DNA of 35,010 nt. It comes from Candidatus Pelagibacterales bacterium. GTDB lineage: Bacteria > Pseudomonadota > Alphaproteobacteria > TMED109. Below the pieces are notes generated by a model. The model had not been told where the DNA came from, made no database searches, and saw only the letters and a list, made by a program, of their open reading frames with translations. Numbering within the stretch: position 1 is the first letter of the stretch; every line of letters starts with the position of its first letter. The position numbers were made by a program, and so were the translations under genes. The stretch spans positions 1 through 35,010 of the forward strand of contig PCCU01000043.1 in assembly GCA_002732015.1 (NCBI GenBank), read 5' to 3'. Shown piece by piece: positions 7,759 through 15,888 of this stretch.

Positions 7759-10236
7759 ATGAAATATTTAATTTTTTTAATCTTCTTTATTTACTCTTTA
7801 GCTATTTCAGAAGAAAAGCTCGGAACAGTAGAAGTAATAGGTATATCTCCTTTGCCAGGTATTTTAATTGAAAAAAATAAGCATCCAAGCTCCTCGCAAT
7901 CTATAAATCAAAATGAAATTAAAAAAAACCTATCTAAAACCTTAGCGGATATTATGAATGAAAATCTTTCAGGTGTAACTGTAAAAGATGTACAAAATGG
8001 AAGTTTTCAAAAAAACCTTGATTACAGAGGTTTTACTGCATCCCCTCTTTTGGGTGAGTCACAAGGCATCACAGTATATTTAGATGGGGTACGTATAAAT
8101 GAAAGTTTTGGAGATACCGTTCAATGGGAACTTATTCCAGAATATGCAATAAAAAAAGTTGATTTAATGAGTTCTAATCCTGCTTTTGGCCTTAATGCCT
8201 TAGGAGGATCAATTGCTTTAACAACAAAAAAGGGACTAGATTACAAAAATGAAGAACTTTATTTAAACAATACAGTAAGGGTTGGATCATATGCCTACCA
8301 CTCTGAAACCTTTGAATTTGGGACAGGAACCGAAGATACAGGACTTTACACTTCATTAGAAAAAGCAAGTGATGGAGGATGGAGAGACCATAGTAAAGGA
8401 AAAATTGCAAGATTTTTTAGTAACCTTGAACATGAAAAAGAAAATTATAATATTAATTTTTCTATTTTGGGAGGAGATACTGACTTAAATGGTAATGGAG
8501 TTACTCCTGTAGAACTATTACATGTTGATAGAGCATCTGTTTTTACCTGGCCTGATAATACTACTAATAAAGTATTGATGATGACGGGAACAGGAAATTA
8601 CTATACTGAAAATGACTCAATACTAACTGCAAATATTTATGTGAGAAGATTATTTAGAAATACTTTTAATGCTGATGAAGTAGATGCAGAGGAATGTGCA
8701 GAGGATGTAGCAGCTGATGCTAACGAACTTCAGAGTGATTATGGATTTGATGACTCTCCTTTATGTGGAGAAGATAATTCAACTGGAGATTACGGTGTTA
8801 TTTTGGACCAAAATGGAAATGCTATTGAATCAAATGATAACATTAGAAAGTATGGTTTATTAAATAAAACATTTACTACTACCACAACAATAGGTGGAGC
8901 CTTACAATATGATACCTTCAAGAATCTATATAACAGAGAAAACCAAATATCTATGGGTTTTTCTTATGACCAGGCAAAGTCTTATTACAGGTCAGGAGGA
9001 TTTTTAGGTATGCTAACTAACGAAAGAACTGTTGAACCCCTTTTTAATAGATTTGACCAACCTATTGAACTAGTAGCTGAACAGGAGCATACGGGAAATG
9101 GTGGTGATCCAGATGAAAAAGAAAGAGGAGACGTAGGGCCAGCAGAAGTTACTGGAAAATTAAATTTGTATGGAGCATATATTAGTAATACTTTTAAATA
9201 TGACGAACAAACTACCTTCTCTACATCTGCTAGAGCAAACATTGCATTTGTAGAACTTATAGATAATTTTAAAACAAATATTTATACTAGAACTGCATTT
9301 GTTAATGGTGACCATAGATATTTTAGATTTAACCCTTCAGTAGGTTTTGTTCGAGAGTTATCTGATAGCACTTCATTACTTGTAAATTATAGGGAAGCTA
9401 ATAGAGCACCATCTCCAGTAGAATTAGCATGTGCTGATCCTGGAGCTCCATGTAGACTTCCTAATGCATTCGTAGCTGATCCGCCTTTGGAACAAGTAAT
9501 AACTAGGGCAGTAGAAACAGGCTTGAGAGGTGTTTATAATATTAATAAATTTAACATTAATTGGAGCTCTATAGGATATTTGACAAAAAATTATGATGAT
9601 ATTATCTTTGTAAGTTCTGGTACAGGATTATCATCAGGCTACTTTAAAAACTTTGGAGAAACTCAAAGATTAGGATTAGATTTTAGCTTAAATGCTTCTC
9701 ATAAAAATAGAAAAAATTGGTTTAAGGGTTTCACATTAAATTACTCTTTCATGCAAGCTTCATTTCAGTCAGCACATACATTACCAGCAGCTAACCACCC
9801 TAACTCAACAAATGATGTAGAAGCAGGAGACATTATACCTGGAATGCCTAAACACAAGATTAATGCTAATTTTACATATGGTTTACAAGAAGACTTGAAT
9901 ATAACAGGCGGGCTTACTGGAGCTACTGGAGTTTTCTTGAGAGGAGACGAATCAAATCAATTAAATAAAACTTCTCCTTATGTTGTTTTCAACTTACAAT
10001 CAGAATACTCACCAAAAAAAAATATCAATTTTTTTGCAAGACTTGAAAATGTACTCAATAGTAAATACGAAACAATGGGAGTTTTAGGCGAAGCAGCTTC
10101 AGATGAAGTAAATGTACCTATAGCAGAGTTAGGAGATACAGGAAATGGCGATACTGCGGTAGGACCATTAGACCCAAACTTCTTGTCTCCTGGACAGCCA
10201 AGAAGCTTTTTTTTAGGCATTAATATTAGGTGGTGA
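7759..10236 (+). CDS. TonB-dependent outer-membrane receptor, substrate unknown
   Basis: An 825-aa outer-membrane beta-barrel receptor. A signal peptide covers about residues 1-17. A TonB-box-like EKLGTVEVIG follows, then the plug domain with NLSGVTVKDVQ, LDYRGF, VYLDGVRINE and GLNALGGSIALTTK. The barrel carries long acidic loops (EDVAADANE, GNGGDPDEKERG) and ends in GINIRW, a terminal aromatic residue as expected for recognition by the BAM machinery. The overall pattern is that of a siderophore- or organic-ligand-type receptor, but the substrate cannot be told from sequence. It is followed after 15 bases by a TonB-type energizer, suggesting a dedicated pair. Its GC content and acidic loops differ from the Lys-rich proteins around it, as is usual for exposed surface proteins. 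Confidence 0.92.
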   Translation: MKYLIFLIFFIYSLAISEEKLGTVEVIGISPLPGILIEKNKHPSSSQSINQNEIKKNLSKTLADIMNENLSGVTVKDVQNGSFQKNLDYRGFTASPLLGESQGITVYLDGVRINESFGDTVQWELIPEYAIKKVDLMSSNPAFGLNALGGSIALTTKKGLDYKNEELYLNNTVRVGSYAYHSETFEFGTGTEDTGLYTSLEKASDGGWRDHSKGKIARFFSNLEHEKENYNINFSILGGDTDLNGNGVTPVELLHVDRASVFTWPDNTTNKVLMMTGTGNYYTENDSILTANIYVRRLFRNTFNADEVDAEECAEDVAADANELQSDYGFDDSPLCGEDNSTGDYGVILDQNGNAIESNDNIRKYGLLNKTFTTTTTIGGALQYDTFKNLYNRENQISMGFSYDQAKSYYRSGGFLGMLTNERTVEPLFNRFDQPIELVAEQEHTGNGGDPDEKERGDVGPAEVTGKLNLYGAYISNTFKYDEQTTFSTSARANIAFVELIDNFKTNIYTRTAFVNGDHRYFRFNPSVGFVRELSDSTSLLVNYREANRAPSPVELACADPGAPCRLPNAFVADPPLEQVITRAVETGLRGVYNINKFNINWSSIGYLTKNYDDIIFVSSGTGLSSGYFKNFGETQRLGLDFSLNASHKNRKNWFKGFTLNYSFMQASFQSAHTLPAANHPNSTNDVEAGDIIPGMPKHKINANFTYGLQEDLNITGGLTGATGVFLRGDESNQLNKTSPYVVFNLQSEYSPKKNINFFARLENVLNSKYETMGVLGEAASDEVNVPIAELGDTGNGDTAVGPLDPNFLSPGQPRSFFLGINIRW

Positions 10237-10251
10237 TTAAAATAATTTTTT

Positions 10252-11049
10252 GTGACAAAAAAAATTAAAACTATGATTTTTTATAGGGCTATATTAATTT
10301 TTCTTTTTCAAAAAAATAGTTTTTTTACTTCAGTTATTATTCATAGTGTACTTTTAATTTTCGTGATAAATTTTATTAGTTATAAACCTAATTTACCTTT
10401 ACAAAATAATAACTCAATATCTGTACAACTTTTCAATCAGAATAATAAAAATATAGAAGAAATAAATGATGCGAAAAAGTCTTTTACGCCAAAAAAAATA
10501 TTAAAACCTGAAATTACTTCAAAAGATTTAGATTCTATAAATGAAAAAAATAATAACAATATGAAACAATCTAAAAATTTAATTAAAAATGTAAAGAAAG
10601 CAGACAAGAAAAATAATTTTATTATAAAAGATAAGCAGTCAAGGAGAAAGAATATACCTGAAAGTCGAAGCTTTAATGATAATACAAACAAAGAACTTAG
10701 CGAAGAAACTAACAGCTTATTAGAACCAGCAGTAGAAGAGAATAATTATTTAGAGTTATTAGAAGATTACAAGAGTTACTTAAAAAATAAAATTCAGAAA
10801 GAGGCCTCCATATACTATCCAAAAATTTCTATAAGAAAGCGAGAAGAGGGTAATGTTGAAATAGTATTCTCCCTTGATAAGGAAGGAATAGTTAAAGAAG
10901 TTACTGTAGGAGATAATACTAATGCTTCAAAAAGAATAATAGACTCCTTGACTAAAGTATTAAAAAATAAGATTGTTAAATTTGAAAAAAACGAAATACT
11001 AAAAAAAACTAATACTTTTTCAATTATAATCGTATATAAATTAAAATAA
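10252..11049 (+). CDS. TonB-type energy transducer
   Basis: A 265-aa protein with one N-terminal membrane helix (about 24-43, FFTSVIIHSVLLIFVINFIS). A long Lys/Asn/Glu-rich periplasmic linker (about 50-165) is followed by a C-terminal TonB/TolA-like domain (about 170-265) with YYPKISIRKREEGNVEIVFSL and KEGIVKEVTV. Such proteins carry the energy of the ExbBD proton channel to outer-membrane receptors. No exbB or exbD is in the window. The linker is rich in Lys and Asn instead of the usual Pro. The start is GTG at 10252 or ATG at 10273, and neither has a clear ribosome binding site. The stop overlaps the ATG of sufE (TAATG). Confidence 0.85.
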   Translation: MTKKIKTMIFYRAILIFLFQKNSFFTSVIIHSVLLIFVINFISYKPNLPLQNNNSISVQLFNQNNKNIEEINDAKKSFTPKKILKPEITSKDLDSINEKNNNNMKQSKNLIKNVKKADKKNNFIIKDKQSRRKNIPESRSFNDNTNKELSEETNSLLEPAVEENNYLELLEDYKSYLKNKIQKEASIYYPKISIRKREEGNVEIVFSLDKEGIVKEVTVGDNTNASKRIIDSLTKVLKNKIVKFEKNEILKKTNTFSIIIVYKLK

Positions 11050-11459
11050 TGCTTAATGAAATAAAAAACCATGCAGATAACCTTAATCAGATTTTAGAAA
11101 TTGAAGGTGAAGAAGGACAATTTGAATATTTAATTGATTATGGGAAAAAAGCTAGTTGCTTTTTGGAAAGTGACAGAAATGAAAAAAATCTAATGTCTGG
11201 ATGCCTAGCAAAAGTGTGGCTAAAAAGCTATAGAAAAAATGAGAAAAATTACTTTGAAGGAGATAGTGACGCTTTAATTGTCAGAGGCCTAGTAAAAATA
11301 ATAGCAGAAGCTTTTTCGGGACTAAGCACTGAAGAAATTAAAAATGTTAGACACGATATAGTTAATCAATTAGGATTAGGACCAAGCTTGTCTGCTAGAC
11401 GACAAGTTGGAATGATGGCAATGATTGACCATATAAAAATAATTTCTAAGGCAAAATAA
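11049..11459 (+). CDS. sufE: Cysteine desulfuration protein SufE
   Basis: A 136-aa SufE-fold protein. SufE accepts sulfur from the cysteine desulfurase SufS and passes it on for Fe-S cluster assembly in the cytoplasm. The acceptor is Cys52 in MSGCLAKVWL. The C-terminal LGLGPSLSARRQVGMMAMIDHI matches the family (shown here as conserved blocks LSARRQ and GMMAMIDHI). It is translationally coupled to the TonB-type gene by a one-base overlap, and no other suf gene is in the window. The co-transcription with receptor genes fits an iron-related operon, but that is inference. Confidence 0.93.
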   Translation: MLNEIKNHADNLNQILEIEGEEGQFEYLIDYGKKASCFLESDRNEKNLMSGCLAKVWLKSYRKNEKNYFEGDSDALIVRGLVKIIAEAFSGLSTEEIKNVRHDIVNQLGLGPSLSARRQVGMMAMIDHIKIISKAK

Positions 11460-11462
11460 TAA

Positions 11463-11753
11463 TTGCTTATATTTTTAAAAAAAATTTTTAAGACTAATTC
11501 AGTTTACCAGCTAATAATTGTCTTCTTAGTTTTTGCTATTAGTGGAAGCTTATCTGTATATGTCTCAGAACCAGTTCTAAACCTTTTAAATTATAAAGAA
11601 TATGTATCTAATAAAATAATTCAAATTTTTTTAAGACTACTTATTATTTTTCCAATTTATCAAATTATTTTGTTAGGAGTGGGGGCTATTTTTGGAGAGT
11701 TTCAATATTTTTGGAACTTTGAAAAAAGATTCTGGAAAAGATTTAAAAAATAG
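11463..11753 (+). CDS. DUF6787-like small membrane protein
   Basis: A 96-aa protein with two membrane segments (about 17-37 and 57-77) and a basic, aromatic C-terminus (FGEFQYFWNFEKRFWKRFKK, within the family's usual pattern). The layout and the FWNFEKRF ending match DUF6787-type proteins, whose function is unknown. The start is a TTG four bases after the sufE stop, and no ATG is available in frame, so translation is probably coupled to sufE. It is the last gene before the cobalamin riboswitch. Confidence 0.7.
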   Translation: MLIFLKKIFKTNSVYQLIIVFLVFAISGSLSVYVSEPVLNLLNYKEYVSNKIIQIFLRLLIIFPIYQIILLGVGAIFGEFQYFWNFEKRFWKRFKK

Positions 11754-11773
11754 TTATTTTATTTTTTTAGATC

Positions 11774-11782
11774 TGATACTAT
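11774..11782 (+). promoter_or_regulatory. Predicted extended -10 promoter of the riboswitch-btuB transcript
   Basis: TG (11774-11775) followed by A and TACTAT (11777-11782) forms an extended -10 element. It would place the transcription start near 11789, one base before the first strand of the riboswitch P1 stem. No convincing -35 box is present, which an extended -10 can tolerate. Confidence 0.45.
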
Positions 11783-11789
11783 TAAATTT

Positions 11790-11946
11790 ACATTTGGTGT
11801 TCTGTAAAAAGAAGTAAAAGGGAATATGGTTTAAATCCATAACTGTCTCCGCAACTGTAAATGGTGCAAAGTTTTTCTAAAGTCCACTGGAAAATTTCTG
11901 GGAAGGAAGAAAATACTAGCCGTAAGTCAGGAAACCTGCCAAATGT
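11790..11946 (+). promoter_or_regulatory. Cobalamin (B12) riboswitch aptamer
   Basis: The conserved core elements of the cobalamin riboswitch appear in order: AAAAGGGAA (about 11816-11824), CTGTCTCCGCAACTGTAA (11843-11860), CCACTGG (11884-11890), GGGAAGG (11900-11906), and the B12 box GCCGTAAGTCAGG followed by AAACCTGCC (11919-11940). P1 is formed by ACATTT (11790-11795) with AAATGT (11941-11946). The aptamer senses adenosylcobalamin-type ligands and normally switches off expression of transport or synthesis genes when B12 is plentiful. It lies directly before a BtuB-type receptor. Confidence 0.96.
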
Positions 11947-12035
11947 GGTCTAGCTTGCGTCGGAGGTTACGTTGAAAGCGCGATTTTATCGTTCATGACC
12001 TTATTTTTAAAAAACTGAAAGGAAAGGTTCATGAA
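11947..12035 (+). promoter_or_regulatory. Expression platform that can hide the btuB start site
   Basis: TTCATGACCTT (11992-12002) can pair with AAGGTTCATGAA (12024-12035): 11 base pairs with a single bulged T and a 21-base loop. This stem would bury part of the ribosome binding site (GGAAAGG, 12021-12027) and the AUG at 12031, so control is probably at translation initiation. A competing pairing is GGTC (11947-11950), directly after P1, with GACC (11997-12000), which overlaps the sequester strand. A small CGAT-TTT-ATCG hairpin (11981-11991) lies between. No T tract typical of a terminator is present. Confidence 0.6.
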
Positions 12036-13860
12036 TTTTTCAAAAATTATTTTTTTCATAATTATTTTTTTAATAACAAAAAACGCAATGGTTCAAGATA
12101 AATTAGGAAGTATAGTAGTAACTCCTAATAGATCTCTAGTTGAATTAAATAAAGTAGGATCATCTGTATTAATGATTAATAAAAGACAAATTGAGAGTTC
12201 TGCTGCTACAACTACAAGTGGTGTGTTACAAGAATTTGGAGGATTTACTGTTTCTACTAAAGGAAATAAAGGAACTGATCCAAGTTATTTTAATAGAGGA
12301 TTATCAAGAAAATATATAAAAGTTTTAGTGGATGGTATGGATTTATCAGATATCACTTCAACTCAAGAAGAGCCAACATATATTGACAATTTGAATCTAA
12401 TTACCGTTGACAATATTGAAATTTTAAATGGATCGCAAGGGACTCTATATGGAGGAAACGCAATAGGAGGTGTAATAAGCATAAACTCCTCATTTCCTGA
12501 TAAATTTGGATTTAAAGAAACTAACTATTTAGAGGCAGGGTCATATGGTTCTATAAAAAACTCCAACTCCCTTAGTTATGCAAATGAAACATTGCAACTA
12601 GTTATTAATTTAGGGGGTGAGAGGTCGACTGGCTATAATAGTTTTATTGACACAGAATTAGCCCCAACAGAAAAAGATGGCTATTACTTGTATGGGTCAA
12701 ATTTTTTATCGAATTTTATACTTACAGATAATATAGAAGCTAACTTTAATGGAAGGTTTTATAAGCAACATAATCAATATGACAATAATTTTTCCTATCC
12801 TGGAGATAGTTCTTTATATTATAGAGATGATAAACTTTATGCCTTACTTTTTGACCTGACTTATTCTCAAAGAAATGTAAGTCATAAGATAACATTTCAA
12901 CCTACCTACACTACTAGAATAAATACAAGTGGAGCTAGCTACGAATATGATGGGAGAAAAAATAAATTAGAATATATAATTTCTAGTAATTTATTTGGGA
13001 TAAATTTTTTATCAGGCCTTGATTACCTTAAAAAAAGTGCTGATATGAATGGATTATTAGCTGACAAAGAAATTCATTCTATTTTTTCTGAATTTAGATT
13101 TAAACTATTAAATTCTACAAATGTTGATGCTTCTATTAGAAGAGAATACGACAGTCAGTATGATACTTTTGATACAGGAAGAATACAGTTTAATAATAAT
13201 ATATTTAAAAATGTTATTTTTAGAGGAAGTATTGGAACAGGATATAGAACGCCTACACCATACGAGCTATATAGTTCATATGGAAATACTAACTTGACTC
13301 CTGAGAAATCTATTACCTATGATTTAGGAAGTGAAATAAGCTTTAATCAAAATTCTAGTAAATTATATTTTGGTGCTTTTGAAACTAAAGTAGAAGATAT
13401 AATCAAGTATGCTGCTTCTAAATACAGACAATCAACAGCAAATCTTAAAACACATGGATCTGAAATAAGGTTTAAAACTGCAATTTATGATTTTTTTACT
13501 ACAAGTATGAATTACACAAAAACTCATGGAAAAGAAAATGATGGTGATAGCATAACTTTAGTTCCTAAAGATAAAATTGTATTTTCTTTGAACTATGAGC
13601 CAAGGAAAAATATAAATATTAATACATATTACTTATTTCAAAATAAATCTAAAGATACTAAATATAATGAATTGCCTGTTTATAGATCATTAAATTTGAA
13701 TGCAAGCTATTCATTTCAAAAACACGCAAAAGCTTTTTTAAAATTTGAGAATCTTTTAGATAGGGATAACATAGTAAATAGAGGCGGAGGAACGTCAGAA
13801 AATCTTGGATATAGAAGCCCTGGACTCTCTATGTATTTAGGAATAAAGTTTGAAAATTAG
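12031..13860 (+). CDS. btuB: BtuB-type TonB-dependent cobalamin receptor
   Basis: A 609-aa outer-membrane receptor, close to the length of E. coli BtuB. A signal peptide covers about 1-20. A TonB-box region KLGSIVVTPNR, a plug domain (GGFTVSTKGNKG, FNRGL, KVLVDGMDLSD, EILNGSQGTLYGGNAIGGVIS) and a compact barrel follow. The assignment to cobalamin rests mainly on the B12 riboswitch immediately upstream and on the BtuB-like size. The last residues are FEN, so the usual terminal aromatic is three positions from the end. The gene has a strong GGAAAGG ribosome binding site that the riboswitch can occlude. It is followed by a small membrane protein likely on the same transcript. The general TonB-type protein at 10252 could energize it. 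Confidence 0.93.
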   Translation: MNFSKIIFFIIIFLITKNAMVQDKLGSIVVTPNRSLVELNKVGSSVLMINKRQIESSAATTTSGVLQEFGGFTVSTKGNKGTDPSYFNRGLSRKYIKVLVDGMDLSDITSTQEEPTYIDNLNLITVDNIEILNGSQGTLYGGNAIGGVISINSSFPDKFGFKETNYLEAGSYGSIKNSNSLSYANETLQLVINLGGERSTGYNSFIDTELAPTEKDGYYLYGSNFLSNFILTDNIEANFNGRFYKQHNQYDNNFSYPGDSSLYYRDDKLYALLFDLTYSQRNVSHKITFQPTYTTRINTSGASYEYDGRKNKLEYIISSNLFGINFLSGLDYLKKSADMNGLLADKEIHSIFSEFRFKLLNSTNVDASIRREYDSQYDTFDTGRIQFNNNIFKNVIFRGSIGTGYRTPTPYELYSSYGNTNLTPEKSITYDLGSEISFNQNSSKLYFGAFETKVEDIIKYAASKYRQSTANLKTHGSEIRFKTAIYDFFTTSMNYTKTHGKENDGDSITLVPKDKIVFSLNYEPRKNININTYYLFQNKSKDTKYNELPVYRSLNLNASYSFQKHAKAFLKFENLLDRDNIVNRGGGTSENLGYRSPGLSMYLGIKFEN

Positions 13861-13880
13861 AATTAAAATTTAATAAAATT

Positions 13881-14411
13881 ATGATAAAATTAATTATGTC
13901 TAATACTTTAATAAGGAATTTCATAGTAATAAGCTTTATATCAATTCTTATCAGTAGGTTAATACCTCATCCTCCTAACTTCACTACAGCTATTGCTGTA
14001 GCATTTTATCTTCCTGCACTTTTTGGATTAAGATATGTATTTTTGACTCTAACCGCATTCATATTAAGTGACCTAGTGATAGGAATACATAATTTACTAT
14101 TTTTTACCTGGGGCAGCATTATATTTATAGGTTTCTTTTCAAAGTATTTTAAAAATTATTTTTTAAGACTTATAGGCGTTATGGGTAGTTGTTTGATATT
14201 TTTTATTATATCCAATTTTGGCGTTTGGTTTTTAAGCAATACTTACAGTAGTGATCTCTCTGGTCTTATAGCCTGTTATGTAATGGGATTACCTTTTTTA
14301 CAAAACAGTTTGTTTAGCAGTATAGCAATTGCAGTTTTTATTGAGTTTTTAATAACGATGAAGTCTTCTAAAATTTATATATCCAAAATTAATAAAAAGT
14401 TTTTATATTAA
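13881..14411 (+). CDS. DUF6580-like small integral membrane protein, candidate corrinoid or cobalt transporter component
   Basis: A 176-aa protein with five to six membrane helices and the signature RLIPHPPNFTTAIAVAF near the N-terminus. Further conserved elements are LSDLVIG and NFGVWFLSNTYSSDLSGL, then ACYVMGLPFLQNS. This matches the DUF6580 family annotated as putative transport proteins. Size and helix layout resemble substrate-binding S components of ECF transporters. It follows btuB by 20 bases with no promoter or terminator evident, so it is probably under the B12 riboswitch. No BtuC, BtuD or BtuF is in the window. Its role in moving cobalamin across the inner membrane is inference from position. 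The 3' end overlaps the DASS gene on the other strand by 4 bases. Confidence 0.8.
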   Translation: MIKLIMSNTLIRNFIVISFISILISRLIPHPPNFTTAIAVAFYLPALFGLRYVFLTLTAFILSDLVIGIHNLLFFTWGSIIFIGFFSKYFKNYFLRLIGVMGSCLIFFIISNFGVWFLSNTYSSDLSGLIACYVMGLPFLQNSLFSSIAIAVFIEFLITMKSSKIYISKINKKFLY

Positions 14412-15877
14412 TTTTTTGTAACCCACTCTGGTAAAACCATTAGATTGTAATTAAAAATATGATTCAATATTATCAGGCTTACTGAAGTAACAATAAAAAC
14501 AGAAATGATATTGAGAGGTAATCCTGCTTTTATCATATTATTAATCTTTACTTTTCCACTCCCAAAAACTACAGCATTTGGTGGAGTAGCAATAGGGAGC
14601 ATAAATGCGCAGCTTGCTGCTATAGTGGTAGGTATTACGAAAACTAGAGGATTAACTTCAAGTCCTATTGCAAAGATAATCAATATAGGTGAGAAAGTTG
14701 CTACAGTTGCAGTATTAGAATTAAGTTCCGTTAAAAGTATGATTAAGGCCACAGCAATAAATATCAATAAATAAATATCTAATCCGTTTAAGTAATTAGA
14801 GAAAGAACCTATCCACTCAGCTAATCCTGAAACTTTGATTGCTCTCGAGAGGGCTATTCCGCCGCCTACTAAAAATAATACTCCCCAAGGAATCTTATTT
14901 GCAGTTTCCCAGCTACAGGCTCTTTTATTTGACCCGTAAGGAATTATAAATAAAAGCAATGCTCCTAATATACCTATTGATGTATCATTCAAGGTTAAAT
15001 TAAATTTATCGTTTAAAGTTTTTCTAAAAATCCATAGGGTAGCAGTCAAAAAAAATATGAACGCTACAACTTTTTCAGTAGCACTTGATTTTCCAATTTC
15101 TCTTTTCATTTTTATAAGAGTATTCTCTAAAGCATCTGATTTCTTAGAAGACACTTTAAATATTATTCTTGTCAGAAATAACCACACTATTGGTATTAAA
15201 ATAGTAACAACTGGAAGTCCTATAATAAGCCAGTCTATAAAACTTATTTTATAACCATAGGTATCACTAAGAATACTTGCTAACATTATATTTGTTGGAG
15301 TACCAATTAAAGTGGCAGTGCCTCCTATAGAAGCAGCGTAAGCAATTGATAATAATAAAGGTATTGCAAAATCCTTGTTATTTACATTATTTTGACTAGT
15401 AAAAAATGCTATAACAGAAGTTGCAATGGGTAGCATCATTATTGTTGACGCAGTATTACTTACCCACATACTTAAAGCGGCGGTAGTAAACATAAATCCA
15501 GCTATAATTTTACTCGGGCTTGTACCAGAAAAACTTAGAATTTTTAAGGCTATTCTTTTATGCAAACCACTGTCCTCCATAGCAGATGCTATTATGAAAC
15601 CTCCTAAAAACAAAAGAACAAGGGGATGTGCATAAGATGCTGCTACCACTTTTAAATCAAATAAACCTAGGAGAGGAAATAGTAAAAGTGGCACCAATCC
15701 TGTAGCATAAATAGGTATAGCTTCAGTTACCCACCAAATGGTCATCAGAATAGCTACGCCTGCAGTTAACCAAGAAATTTTATCTAAACCCTCTGGAGGT
15801 GAAGCTATATTAAAAAATAAAAAAACTATAATTCCAAGTATTAACCCTAATAATGAAATATTTTTTTTATCTAGCAA
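14408..15877 (-). CDS. DASS (SLC13) family sodium-coupled carboxylate transporter
   Basis: A 489-aa inner-membrane permease with about 11-12 hydrophobic segments. Both SNT sodium and substrate motifs of the divalent anion:sodium symporter family are present: WVSNTASTIMMLP in the first half and ELNSNTATVATFSP in the second. IGGTATLIGTPTN and MLPIATPPNAVVFGSG are also there. Family members take up succinate, malate, citrate or sulfate with sodium. The start is a TTG at 15877, 11 bases after the stop of the TRAP-type binding protein, so the two are almost certainly one operon. DASS permeases are not known to need a binding protein, which makes the pairing unusual. Confidence 0.92.
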   Translation of the reverse strand: MLDKKNISLLGLILGIIVFLFFNIASPPEGLDKISWLTAGVAILMTIWWVTEAIPIYATGLVPLLLFPLLGLFDLKVVAASYAHPLVLLFLGGFIIASAMEDSGLHKRIALKILSFSGTSPSKIIAGFMFTTAALSMWVSNTASTIMMLPIATSVIAFFTSQNNVNNKDFAIPLLLSIAYAASIGGTATLIGTPTNIMLASILSDTYGYKISFIDWLIIGLPVVTILIPIVWLFLTRIIFKVSSKKSDALENTLIKMKREIGKSSATEKVVAFIFFLTATLWIFRKTLNDKFNLTLNDTSIGILGALLLFIIPYGSNKRACSWETANKIPWGVLFLVGGGIALSRAIKVSGLAEWIGSFSNYLNGLDIYLLIFIAVALIILLTELNSNTATVATFSPILIIFAIGLEVNPLVFVIPTTIAASCAFMLPIATPPNAVVFGSGKVKINNMIKAGLPLNIISVFIVTSVSLIILNHIFNYNLMVLPEWVTKN

Positions 15878-15888
15878 TTGTAATTAAA

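Noticed and set aside
14505..15635. Open frames on the plus strand opposite the DASS permease
   Set aside because: They mirror the hydrophobic codons of the permease, have no ribosome binding site and match no family; the minus-strand gene has clear SNT motifs.
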